Of a DNA stretch of 33,317 nt, positions 16,257 through 22,660 are shown piece after piece. Positions within the stretch are counted from its first letter, which is position 1; each line of letters begins with the position of its first letter. The stretch is from Planctomycetia bacterium (GTDB lineage Bacteria; Planctomycetota; Planctomycetia; Pirellulales; UBA7805), in assembly GCA_021413585.1 (NCBI GenBank), contig JAIOQB010000196.1, positions 1 to 33,317 on the forward strand. The letters run 5' to 3'. The notes below the pieces were generated by a model. It did no database searches, had not been told where the DNA came from, and saw only the letters and a list, made by a program, of their open reading frames with translations. Both the position numbers and the translations under genes were made by a program.

Positions 16257-18080
16257 CTAGGGTGTTTCCGGGCGTAAGGGAGCTTCCGCGTCGTCCGCAA
16301 GTTCCACATGAACATTGTCGATTTGCCAGACGCCGCCGACTGGCTGACGTGATTTGGTGGCGAAGGCGAAATGCACCTTATCGTTGGCGATTGGGCCCGC
16401 GACGGCGTATTCCCCCGTCACCGCTTGGACAAACTGCCCTTGCACCAGGCGCTGCAGCCTCATGTGCAACTGCCCTCCGGTTGGACTGCTCGGCACGCGG
16501 AGAGCGAGCCGATACCACTGGCCAGGATCAATCGTCGCCAGCGGTGGTCTGCCGCAATCCGTCACAGTCAACTCAGGCCCCAGTGGCAACACCCAAGGGC
16601 TATTATGCAGCGTGAATAATGGGGCCGACTTGCGCCCCAGCCGCCGAAAATCAAACTGGATCAACAGGTCCCTCGTCAGGTTGCCGTTGGCCAAGGTTGC
16701 TTCGAGGATCGGGTTGGCGAATTTGGGATTCGCATAGTCGTCCCGCAACTCAACCGCATGACGGCCGAAAATACTTGCCGGGCAACCGCCAAGATGCTCG
16801 CCGGTGAGATCGACGATCCGCGCCGATTGATCCCCGCCCGGTCCGCTGCGTCCGTAATACAGCCGCCACCCTGGCTGGCCGTCGATCGTGCTGCCCGGCG
16901 TGTACGACTCGAAATTGTCGGCCATCAGCACCTGCGGCGGCAGTGACCGGACAAACTGGTCGGGCACGGCGGGAATGGAAGTCACCGCGGCCGGCGCTCC
17001 GTTTGCCGCCGGCGATACGAGCACGGCGTGGCCGGCCTGGAGGATTTCTGATTTCGGATTTCTGATTTCCGATTTGGTGGGTGAGCCGGAGTTGGTAGTC
17101 GGCAGTGTGGGCGCGACTTCAACGCGGCCGGTGAGCACATGGACTTCGGTTGTCGAAGCTTGCTTTCCGCTGTCCGCTGTCCGCTGTCCGCTCTCCCTCA
17201 CCCACATGCCGAACTCCGTCCCCTGGTCCACTACCGTGGCGGTCGGCGAGACGACGGTGAAGCCAATCGCCTGGTGCGGAACGTGGGCGGTGAGCTTGCC
17301 GTAAGCCAGATGGGCGGAGTTACGAATTGCGGATTGCGAATTGGGAATTGAGGATTGGGACGGTGAGACATTGTTGGTCGCGGCGGAGCCGACAACTAGA
17401 TCCGCCGGGCCTTGCAGCACTACCTTCGCGCCGCTGGCGAACTCGATTTCCGCCAGGCCCGAGGCGAGTTGCAATCGCCGGCCGGCCGATAGCGGCTCCG
17501 CGGTCGCCCTCGGGCCAGAGGTCCCTGGCTTGAAGCGCGTGGCGGCCTGATTGGCTTCCGCGGGCAGGCTGTGTTCGGCTGCGGCCCAGACGACGTCAAT
17601 CGTCCGAGTCAGATATGCGACAGGAACCTCGGGCACGACCACCTTGGGCGTTGACCGACTTCCCCACATGAACCAGGAGGCAGCGCCGAGAATCGCGATG
17701 CCCAGCAGCGCGCCGAGCGCGATGGGCGGATTGATCCAGGCAGTCACAGCGGGGAGCAAGTTACTGATTGGAGCGCTGGGAGCGGGGGGCGAGGTTAGCG
17801 CCCGCGGAATTAGCCCTGGCGTCGCTGCTGACTTGTCCAGCAGTGAATCCGCCACGGCTTCTTCCATTCCGACCGCGCCGCGCTTGGCTTCAATGTGCAA
17901 CAGTGCATGCAGCGTGGTAAGCCGGAAATACTCGCTACGCAGCGTGGCGTCGTCACGCAGTAGCGCCGCCAGTTCCTGTTGTTCTGTGGCGGACAACTGG
18001 CCATCGGCATGGGCCGAAAACAGTCGCCGCAATTGGGCAACGCGCTGGTCTCCGGCCGGATCTCGCATGGAGTCGCTCAT
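16257..18080 (-). CDS. FecR-type anti-sigma protein 1 with LamG-like C-terminal region
   Basis: The protein has 607 residues. The ATG at 18080 overlaps the sigma stop (ATGA), so I prefer it to the upstream ATG at 18116. Domains: an N-terminal cytoplasmic helical region (1-105) that would hold the sigma factor; one membrane segment at about 119-139 (IALGALLGIAILGAASWFMW); a FecR-like part (about 190-330, with LQLASGLAEIEF and TVVDQGTEFGMWV); and a beta-rich C-terminal part from about 380 (ADNFESYTPG onward) that resembles the sugar-binding LamG fold. The coding sequence contains three arrays of 7-bp repeats that encode Ser/Ile/Asn/Lys-rich loops. By family, it should control sigma 1 in response to an envelope signal. 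Confidence 0.85.
   Translation of the reverse strand: MSDSMRDPAGDQRVAQLRRLFSAHADGQLSATEQQELAALLRDDATLRSEYFRLTTLHALLHIEAKRGAVGMEEAVADSLLDKSAATPGLIPRALTSPPAPSAPISNLLPAVTAWINPPIALGALLGIAILGAASWFMWGSRSTPKVVVPEVPVAYLTRTIDVVWAAAEHSLPAEANQAATRFKPGTSGPRATAEPLSAGRRLQLASGLAEIEFASGAKVVLQGPADLVVGSAATNNVSPSQSSIPNSQSAIRNSAHLAYGKLTAHVPHQAIGFTVVSPTATVVDQGTEFGMWVRESGQRTADSGKQASTTEVHVLTGRVEVAPTLPTTNSGSPTKSEIRNPKSEILQAGHAVLVSPAANGAPAAVTSIPAVPDQFVRSLPPQVLMADNFESYTPGSTIDGQPGWRLYYGRSGPGGDQSARIVDLTGEHLGGCPASIFGRHAVELRDDYANPKFANPILEATLANGNLTRDLLIQFDFRRLGRKSAPLFTLHNSPWVLPLGPELTVTDCGRPPLATIDPGQWYRLALRVPSSPTGGQLHMRLQRLVQGQFVQAVTGEYAVAGPIANDKVHFAFATKSRQPVGGVWQIDNVHVELADDAEAPLRPETP
17043..17077. repeat. Heptamer array GATTTCN in FecR1 coding sequence
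   Basis: Five consecutive 7-base units, GATTTC followed by T, G, T and C, with the last unit GATTTGG. Read on the coding (-) strand they give a KSEIRNPKSEI loop. Seven bases are not a whole number of codons, so successive units are read in different frames, yet the frame stays open. Confidence 0.85.
17166..17193. repeat. Heptamer array TCCGCTG in FecR1 coding sequence
   Basis: Four 7-base units, three identical TCCGCTG followed by TCCGCTC. On the coding strand they give SGQRTADSG. They lie in the loop after the segment MWVRE and before the TTEVHVLTGRV strand. Confidence 0.85.
17324..17358. repeat. Heptamer array GRATTGN in FecR1 coding sequence
   Basis: Five 7-base units (GAATTGC, GGATTGC, GAATTGG, GAATTGA, GGATTGG). 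On the coding strand they encode a SQSSIPNSQSAIRNS loop before the conserved AYGKLTAHVP strand. Confidence 0.85.
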
Positions 18081-18604
18081 GTGGGGGGCGCCTCCTTGAG
18101 CCGGCGCTCGATGCACTCCAACAGCAGATTGCGAATCCGATAGAGCGTTTGCGAGATCGACCCGACAGGCCGCGACATCTTGCTGGCCAATTCCTTCACG
18201 CTGCCGCCCGGGCGGTAGCGGTCCAGAATGAGATCGCGCTGCTTGCCGGACAGCTCATCGAGGCAGTCTGCCAATGCTCTTTGTTGATTGGTCACCCCGG
18301 CGGTGGCCTGCGTTGCCTCTTCGGCCAGGCAATCGAGCAGCTCGGCATCGAACATCAGAGGCGTGCGACCCTTGAGCTTGCGGTGGGCGAGCACCTCGAA
18401 CCGAGCCACGCCGCACGCCCAAGCGGGGAAGTTACCGAGACTGGCATACTCCGCCGCCTTGCGGCAGAGCACGACGTTCGTGTTTTGCAGCACCTCGTCC
18501 GCCACGTTGCGGTCGAGCACCAGCGACAGGATGTACGCATACAACCTGGCTTGCACCGCGATCAGATCGTGGACGAATCGTTCATCCAAGCTGGCGCTCT
18601 CCAT
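18077..18604 (-). CDS. ECF RNA polymerase sigma factor 1
   Basis: The ATG at 18604 gives 175 residues beginning MESASLDERFV; a longer frame to 18664 has a weak N-terminus. Region 2 is at about 15-80 (LYAYILSLVLDRNVADEVLQNTNVVL, only part quoted), and region 4 with its helix-turn-helix at about 120-165 (GGSVKELASKMSRPVGSISQ). It resembles the Rhodopirellula/Verrucomicrobium sigma-70 family. It ends in an ATGA overlap with the FecR1 start, which strongly supports a sigma/anti-sigma pair. A possible promoter is TTGAGA with TATTGT at 19 bases, read on -, just upstream. Confidence 0.88.
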   Translation of the reverse strand: MESASLDERFVHDLIAVQARLYAYILSLVLDRNVADEVLQNTNVVLCRKAAEYASLGNFPAWACGVARFEVLAHRKLKGRTPLMFDAELLDCLAEEATQATAGVTNQQRALADCLDELSGKQRDLILDRYRPGGSVKELASKMSRPVGSISQTLYRIRNLLLECIERRLKEAPPT

Positions 18605-18839
18605 CGCGGCTGTCCATATCGAGTTCCTCCGTGAGGCGGCAGGCCGAACGGCCTTCGCCGCCACTGGCGGGTCTCACCCGTCGCATACAATAGCGGCGTC
18701 AGGGGCCAAAATCTCAACACGGGCCCTCAGTTCAAAAGTGAAAAATGTCGGATCGAGTAGATCGCAAGTCGTTGTTGGGAAGGTGGTTAGCGGTATTTCC
18801 GGCGCGAGTTGTGCTGGGGGCCTCTATTGCCAGCGCAAC

Positions 18840-18882
18840 AAAAAGGGCCGCCGCGGACTTCTGGTGAAAGTCCGCGGCGGCC
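18840..18882 (-). terminator. Rho-independent terminator downstream of the PEP-CTERM gene
   Basis: A perfect 15-bp stem (18846-18860 with 18868-18882) and a 7-base loop. On the - strand it is followed by C and five Ts. It sits about 175 bases after the PEP-CTERM stop and before sigma 1, so it would separate their transcripts. Confidence 0.7.
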
Positions 18883-18893
18883 GGGGAGAAAGC

Positions 18894-18935
18894 TAGTACT
18901 TGGTACTTGGTACTGCGCACTTGGTAGCTAGTACT
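18894..18935. repeat. Intergenic heptamer array TGGTACT
   Basis: Six consecutive 7-base units: TAGTACT, TGGTACT twice, GCGCACT, TGGTAGC, TAGTACT. Same period as the arrays inside the FecR genes but with a different unit. Confidence 0.8.
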
Positions 18936-18963
18936 TTCTCCCGCACATCCGCCATTCGCTTTC

Positions 18964-19047
18964 GTAGGTTCCGCCTGCCGGGCGGTACCTGATCTTCACG
19001 TTACGCCCCACATCGCAGGGAGGTCACGCCCGGCAGGCGAGACCTAC
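18964..19047. repeat. Inverted pair of GTAGGT palindromes
   Basis: Units at 18964-18990 and 19021-19047, each close to palindromic (core CGCCTGCCGGGCG), point toward each other. They are the same family as the perfect palindrome at 15799-15823. The right unit ends 10 bases before the PEP-CTERM stop. Confidence 0.65.
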
Positions 19048-19057
19048 TGCCAGTGGA

Positions 19058-19801
19058 TCAGCCGCGCGAGCGGCGGCGCTTCCAGCCGACCAGCCCCAGC
19101 CCGGCCAGGCCCAGTGCGGAGAGGACGAACGTGCTCGGCTCGGGGGCGCTGATTTCCGCGAACTCGCCGACCTGCCCGTAAAAATCGGTCACGTCTGCCA
19201 AAGGGAATTCAATGCTGGGATCAGTGCCCAACTTGTTGAGGACTAACGTGTGCCCGGTCAAGTTGAGGATGTATCCACCGGTGAAACCGTTGTAGGTTGT
19301 TTGGACAGCCCCAGAGGTATAGGGCGCACCGTACGTGAACGGTGGCGCCATGTTAAGTACATCCTGAGATGGGGTAAAGGTTGCAAAAACTATCCAAGCA
19401 GGATCGGACGTGGCGTCTGCCAGCGAAATATTGGGGAAGTACCCCACATTGTCGATGAAGTATGCGTTGAGATTAGCCGCTGGCGGCGCGGAATAAGTCC
19501 CCGCGTACGGGCCATTGAGCAACTCGATCGAGAAGGAGAGGAACGGATAGGTTGCCTGACCGCTTGGAAAAGGATTGATGTTCACACTGGTGTCGAACGT
19601 GCCATTAATCTCAAATTGAGTCAGAGTGCCTAACGGGTTACCGTCAAACGTGGATGTGTCTCCGAGCGCCCCGTGCAGCTCGAGACTAAGAACCGCCGCG
19701 TGGCTCACTTGACCGCTCAGCAGCGATGCGGCAACGAGCGCTGCCGTGGCAAGGGATAGCGAACGCGAAACGACCGATCGGAAATTCAATTTCGAAATCA
19801 T
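19058..19801 (-). CDS. PEP-CTERM sorting-domain protein
   Basis: The protein has 247 residues. An N-terminal signal peptide ends at about residue 35 (AALVAASLLSGQVSHAA), a beta-rich extracellular body follows, and the C-terminus has the PEP-CTERM signal: PEPSTFVL at about 220, a hydrophobic helix and a KRRRSRG tail. In this system an exosortase cleaves the tail and the protein is delivered to the cell surface or exopolysaccharide. No exosortase gene is in the window. GAGG about nine bases before the ATG at 19801 is a fair Shine-Dalgarno. The gene lies between the two sigma-FecR modules on the same strand. The body matches no family I can name. Confidence 0.88.
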   Translation of the reverse strand: MISKLNFRSVVSRSLSLATAALVAASLLSGQVSHAAVLSLELHGALGDTSTFDGNPLGTLTQFEINGTFDTSVNINPFPSGQATYPFLSFSIELLNGPYAGTYSAPPAANLNAYFIDNVGYFPNISLADATSDPAWIVFATFTPSQDVLNMAPPFTYGAPYTSGAVQTTYNGFTGGYILNLTGHTLVLNKLGTDPSIEFPLADVTDFYGQVGEFAEISAPEPSTFVLSALGLAGLGLVGWKRRRSRG

Positions 19802-19884
19802 TAACGCGCCTCATAGTAAGTGGAGCACTTGTTCTGGGCCCGGCAGCCGGGAACACCCCGACAGCGGCGGAGAACGGAAAAACA

Positions 19885-19979
19885 TTTCAGATTGCAAAAT
19901 TCAGATTTCAGATTGACGACGCAGGGTGGGCGATATTTGGTTCTCCGGAGGAGTGGATTTTTTGATTTCAGATTGCAGA
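19885..19979. repeat. Two intergenic heptamer arrays (TTTCAGA type)
   Basis: Five degenerate 7-base units at 19885-19919 (TTTCAGA, TTGCAAA, ATTCAGA, TTTCAGA, TTGACGA) and three at 19959-19979 (TTTTTGA, TTTCAGA, TTGCAGA). They lie in the 255-base gap between the FecR2 and PEP-CTERM genes. These units resemble the complement-type GATTTCN array at 17043. Confidence 0.7.
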
Positions 19980-19981
19980 TA

Positions 19982-20053
19982 GTAGGTCAGGCCTCTGGGC
20001 TGACATTTCTTTTCAAATTAACGCCGAGGTGTCAGGCCAGAGGCCTGACCTAC
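19982..20053. terminator. 24-bp inverted repeat at the FecR2 3' end
   Basis: Bases 19982-20005 and 20030-20053 are reverse complements with one mismatch (core GTAGGTCAGGCCTCTGG). The right arm ends three bases before the FecR2 stop codon. It could act as a terminator, or be a dispersed palindrome of the GTAGGT type. Confidence 0.55.
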
Positions 20054-20056
20054 GGT

Positions 20057-21757
20057 CTACTTCTCTGCCAACACCTCCACCTTCACGTTGTCCAGCCAAA
20101 ACGTTCCGCCGGCCGCACCGGCCAGTGGCGCGGGGAAGCCCAACCACACCTGGCCGCTTAATTTCTCGGGAACTTGCGGCGCGGGCAGCGCAATCGCCAC
20201 GTCGCGCACCCAGCCGTCGGCGCCGCGCCACGCCTGACGCTCGAACGTCATTTCGTGCAGCGCGCCATCGACCACATTCCACGCGGCGCGGACGCGGTAC
20301 CACTGGTTGACTTCCCAGACGATCTTCACCGCGGCCGGATCGGGCTCGCGCCCCAGGCTGACGCTCGGCGCCAGGCGGAGCGGAGATTTGCCCGTGAGTA
20401 GAATGGAGGGCTCGATATCCTGCGTCCGCGGACAAATGTCGCACTCCAGCAGCAACCGGCACCGCGCGGGAACTTGCTGCACGTCTAGCTTCGCCGAAGC
20501 GAACGGGTTGATATCTTTTGTCTTCCGGCGATCGTTGCGGACCTCCATTGCCCTATGTCCGACCGGGGGAAGCGGCGATGGCACACCCGCCGCGCCGGCT
20601 GCCGGATCGACGACATGAATCTCATCCTTGGTGGCGTAGGCCGTTTTCCACTGTCCGATCAATCGCCCACTGGTGCCCACGGTCAGCGCCTCGAAATCGT
20701 CGGCCAGCAGCGTCTTGCGCGCGCGGCTGTCGAACGCTTCCGGCCGGAACTTGAACGGATCGGCGGCGGGCAACGGCTTCACTTCGTTCGCGGTGATGGT
20801 GGCGGCCTGACCGGCTTTTAGGATGGTGGATGGAGGATGGGGGATGGTAGAGGTGGGATCGGTGGGGGCTTGGAGTAGTTGGTTGGCATCGGACAGGGCG
20901 ACTTGGCCCAGGAAGACGTGGACCTCTGTTGAGGTGGCCGTCGGCTGTCGGCTAGCGGCCATCGGCTCGGAATTCTTATTGCCACTGACCACGGACAACT
21001 GACCACTGACAAGCACTCCAAAATCTGTCCCCAGATCGGTCACCGTGCCGTCGGGCGTGATCACTTTGAACCCTCGCGCCGGCTGGGGGACATGGGCTGT
21101 GAGCTTGCCGTTGGCGAGCCGACAGGCGCCGGCGTCGACAATGGTGAACTCGGCCGGGGCTTCGAAAATGACTTGGGCCTTGCCGTTGAACTTGACCTCG
21201 GCGGAACCGGATTCGAGCTTCAGCCGCTCCCCTGCGGCTAAGGAGTTGCCGGCGGGGGCGAAGTCGTTGTGCCACTTCGCATCCCTCGAGTTGGCTAGCG
21301 TTGCGGCCGGACCAGTTGGAACATTTGCCACAGGACCCGGACCGTGAGTCTTTGTGGTCCAGAACACAATTGCCAACATCCCCACGACAACGAACCCCAA
21401 CAGCGACCAGAACGTGGCCGGGCGGAAAAAGAGCTGGGAAATGTGGAATGCAGAACGTGGAACGTGGAGTGAAGAATCCGGGATTGGGGCGGGGAGGATG
21501 ATTGGCGCCTTGCCCGCTGGCCGCCGCTGGCCGAGCGGCGCGTTTGAATTTGGCTTTGCCAGACCTTCCCCGCCGCCGTGCTCGATTCGCAAATGTGTGG
21601 CGATGCACATTTGGTACAGGGGGCGTGCGTCGGGATGTGCTTCGAGCAACTGCGATAGCTCGGCGAACTCGGCGTCGGTGATGCGCTCGTCGCACAGCAG
21701 GCCGACCAGATCGATCAGCCGCGTGCGGTCCCAGTTGGGATTCGCGGTGGGGCTCAT
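20057..21757 (-). CDS. FecR-type anti-sigma protein 2 with LamG-like C-terminal region
   Basis: The protein has 566 residues. The ATG at 21757 overlaps the stop of sigma 2 (ATGA); the longer frame to 21793 is less likely. Its layout parallels FecR1: an N-terminal sigma-binding helical region with DAEFAELSQLLEAHPDARPLY, one membrane segment at about 120-140 (FWSLLGFVVVGMLAIVFW), a FecR-like part (LKLESGSAEVKF through TVTDLGTDFGVLV), and a beta-rich part from about 370 (LADDFEALTVG) similar to LamG. Four 7-bp arrays are translated in its loops. Expected role: a membrane sensor that releases sigma 2 upon an envelope signal. It is a paralogue of FecR1 and not a recent copy, since identity is confined to patches. 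Confidence 0.85.
   Translation of the reverse strand: MSPTANPNWDRTRLIDLVGLLCDERITDAEFAELSQLLEAHPDARPLYQMCIATHLRIEHGGGEGLAKPNSNAPLGQRRPAGKAPIILPAPIPDSSLHVPRSAFHISQLFFRPATFWSLLGFVVVGMLAIVFWTTKTHGPGPVANVPTGPAATLANSRDAKWHNDFAPAGNSLAAGERLKLESGSAEVKFNGKAQVIFEAPAEFTIVDAGACRLANGKLTAHVPQPARGFKVITPDGTVTDLGTDFGVLVSGQLSVVSGNKNSEPMAASRQPTATSTEVHVFLGQVALSDANQLLQAPTDPTSTIPHPPSTILKAGQAATITANEVKPLPAADPFKFRPEAFDSRARKTLLADDFEALTVGTSGRLIGQWKTAYATKDEIHVVDPAAGAAGVPSPLPPVGHRAMEVRNDRRKTKDINPFASAKLDVQQVPARCRLLLECDICPRTQDIEPSILLTGKSPLRLAPSVSLGREPDPAAVKIVWEVNQWYRVRAAWNVVDGALHEMTFERQAWRGADGWVRDVAIALPAPQVPEKLSGQVWLGFPAPLAGAAGGTFWLDNVKVEVLAEK
20821..20848. repeat. Heptamer array GGATGGN in FecR2 coding sequence
   Basis: Four units: GGATGGT, GGATGGA, GGATGGG, GGATGGT. 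On the coding strand it encodes STIPHPPSTI just before the conserved LKAGQAATI strand. Confidence 0.85.
20941..20968. repeat. Heptamer array TCGGCTN in FecR2 coding sequence
   Basis: Four units (TCGGCTG, TCGGCTA, GCGGCCA, TCGGCTC). It encodes an EPMAASRQPTA-type loop. The unit is the same as in the non-coding array at 15047-15155, so one repeat type occupies both coding and non-coding DNA. Confidence 0.8.
20982..21009. repeat. Heptamer array CCACTGA in FecR2 coding sequence
   Basis: Four units (CCACTGA, CCACGGA, CAACTGA, CCACTGA). It encodes VSGQLSVVSG right after the DLGTDFGVL strand, the same protein position as the TCCGCTG array in FecR1. Confidence 0.85.
21438..21479. repeat. Heptamer array GGAAYGT in FecR2 coding sequence
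   Basis: Six degenerate units (GAAATGT, GGAATGC, AGAACGT, GGAACGT, GGAGTGA, AGAATCC). It encodes DSSLHVPRSAFHIS just before the membrane segment. Confidence 0.8.
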
Positions 21758-22326
21758 TTCCGCTCCTTCTGAGTCCATTCCGCCCGATTCCATTCAGCCT
21801 CAGCCCATCCCTCCGTGGCCAAGGTCCGCGTGATGCAGTTCATTAATTTCACGCGGGCCCGCTGCAACTGCTTGTAGAGGCTGTTGGCGGTTTGGCCCAA
21901 TTCGCCCGCCAGGCGGTCGAGGCTGGCGTCGACGAAGTAGCGGGCATGGACGAGCCGTCGATCGTCGGGGCCCAGCCGATCGAGGCAGTGCGTGACCGCC
22001 CGCTGATGGGCCTCTCCCCAGTTTGGATCTTGAATTTGTCCAGCGGAAAGGTTCTCGACTAGCGCATCGCTGAAATGCCGCCCCTGGATTCGCACGTCGC
22101 GGCGGTGTTTGAGCACCTGGCGGTAGGCGAAGGTGCAGGCCCAGGGGAGAAAGGGACGCTGCGGATCGTACTGATCAAAATGCTCCCACAGCCGAGCCAG
22201 CGTCTCTTGCAGCACATCGTCCGCGTCGGCCCGATTGGGCAGCAGCGAGAATACGAACCCATACAGAGCCTGCTCGGACTCGGCAAAGAGTTGCGTAAAT
22301 CGTTGCTGAGTCGGGATTTGAGGCAC
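21754..22326 (-). CDS. ECF RNA polymerase sigma factor 2
   Basis: With a GTG start at 22326 it has 190 residues beginning at the segment PQIPTQQRFTQLF. The open frame reaches a TTG at 22383, which adds 19 residues that look unlike sigma N-termini; no ATG is available, so the start is uncertain. Region 2 is present (LYGFVFSLLPNRADADDVLQ), followed by the core-binding stretch RPFLPWACTFAYRQ. Region 4 has the helix-turn-helix SLDRLAGELGQTANSLYKQL. The stop overlaps the FecR2 start, as in the sigma 1 pair. The family looks like the same Rhodopirellula/Verrucomicrobium type. Confidence 0.87.
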   Translation of the reverse strand: MPQIPTQQRFTQLFAESEQALYGFVFSLLPNRADADDVLQETLARLWEHFDQYDPQRPFLPWACTFAYRQVLKHRRDVRIQGRHFSDALVENLSAGQIQDPNWGEAHQRAVTHCLDRLGPDDRRLVHARYFVDASLDRLAGELGQTANSLYKQLQRARVKLMNCITRTLATEGWAEAEWNRAEWTQKERK

Positions 22327-22443
22327 TGGCAACCAGCTTAAGAGGCGAACAGCAGGGGAAAAGGAAGAAATGGCTACCTTCAATTATCCAGCCCTCCGGC
22401 GAATCTGCCCGAAAAAATCGCGGGATTTTTGAGCGTCCTACCC

Positions 22444-22510
22444 CCTTCACACCCTTCCCACCCCTCTTTCACACCCTTCACACCTTCTTTTCACACTTCT
22501 TTTTCACACC
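22444..22510 (+). repeat. TTCACAC repeat tract, copy 2 (9/13-base spacing)
   Basis: CACAC-like cores start at 22448, 22457 (CCCAC), 22470, 22479, 22492 and 22505, with spacings 9, 13, 9, 13 and 13 bases. It ends 14 bases upstream of the recA -35 box. The tract at 2898-2961 has the same two spacings and a similar 5' half. Confidence 0.75.
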
Positions 22511-22523
22511 TGCGAAAACCCTC

Positions 22524-22552
22524 TTGGCGCATCTAGTGAACGCCGATATACT
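22524..22552 (+). promoter_or_regulatory. Sigma-70 promoter of recA
   Basis: TTGGCG at 22524-22529, a 17-base spacer, and TATACT at 22547-22552 (5 of 6). The predicted start near 22559 leaves about 100 bases of leader before the ATG at 22661. This is the best promoter in the window. Confidence 0.65.
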
Positions 22553-22571
22553 ACCTATCCAGACGTTCACT
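22535..22571. promoter_or_regulatory. Possible operator around the recA -10 box
   Basis: Exact 8-base arms AGTGAACG (22535-22542) and CGTTCACT (22564-22571), separated by 21 bases, enclose the -10 box and the predicted start site. A dimeric repressor bound here would block transcription. LexA is the obvious candidate for recA, but the half-sites do not match a LexA box I know for this phylum. Confidence 0.4.
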
Positions 22572-22660
22572 CTTTGCGGGCGAATCCCTACGCAGCCCTG
22601 GATACGGCGGCGACCGCTTGCAGGCAGGCAGTTTCTGGTAGATAAAGGGAGTGCATCGAG

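Larger units (their letters stand above)
18605..19057. other. Intergenic region between sigma 1 and the PEP-CTERM gene
   Basis: No gene is supported here. It contains a strong hairpin with a T-run on - (18840-18882), a 7-bp tandem array (18894-18935) and an inverted pair of GTAGGT palindromes (18964-19047). The weak upstream frame of sigma 1 ends near 18664. Confidence 0.5.
22327..22660. other. Divergent control region between sigma 2 and recA
   Basis: It holds the second TTCACAC tract, the recA promoter and a palindrome across the -10 box. I see no clear promoter for sigma 2 on the - strand. Confidence 0.5.

Noticed and set aside
18894-18935. CRISPR-like direct repeats
   Set aside because: Units are 7 bp, contiguous and degenerate, with no spacers and no cas genes nearby.
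22327-22383. TTG start for sigma 2
   Set aside because: It adds 19 residues unlike sigma N-termini; the GTG at 22326 is preferred, though not proven.
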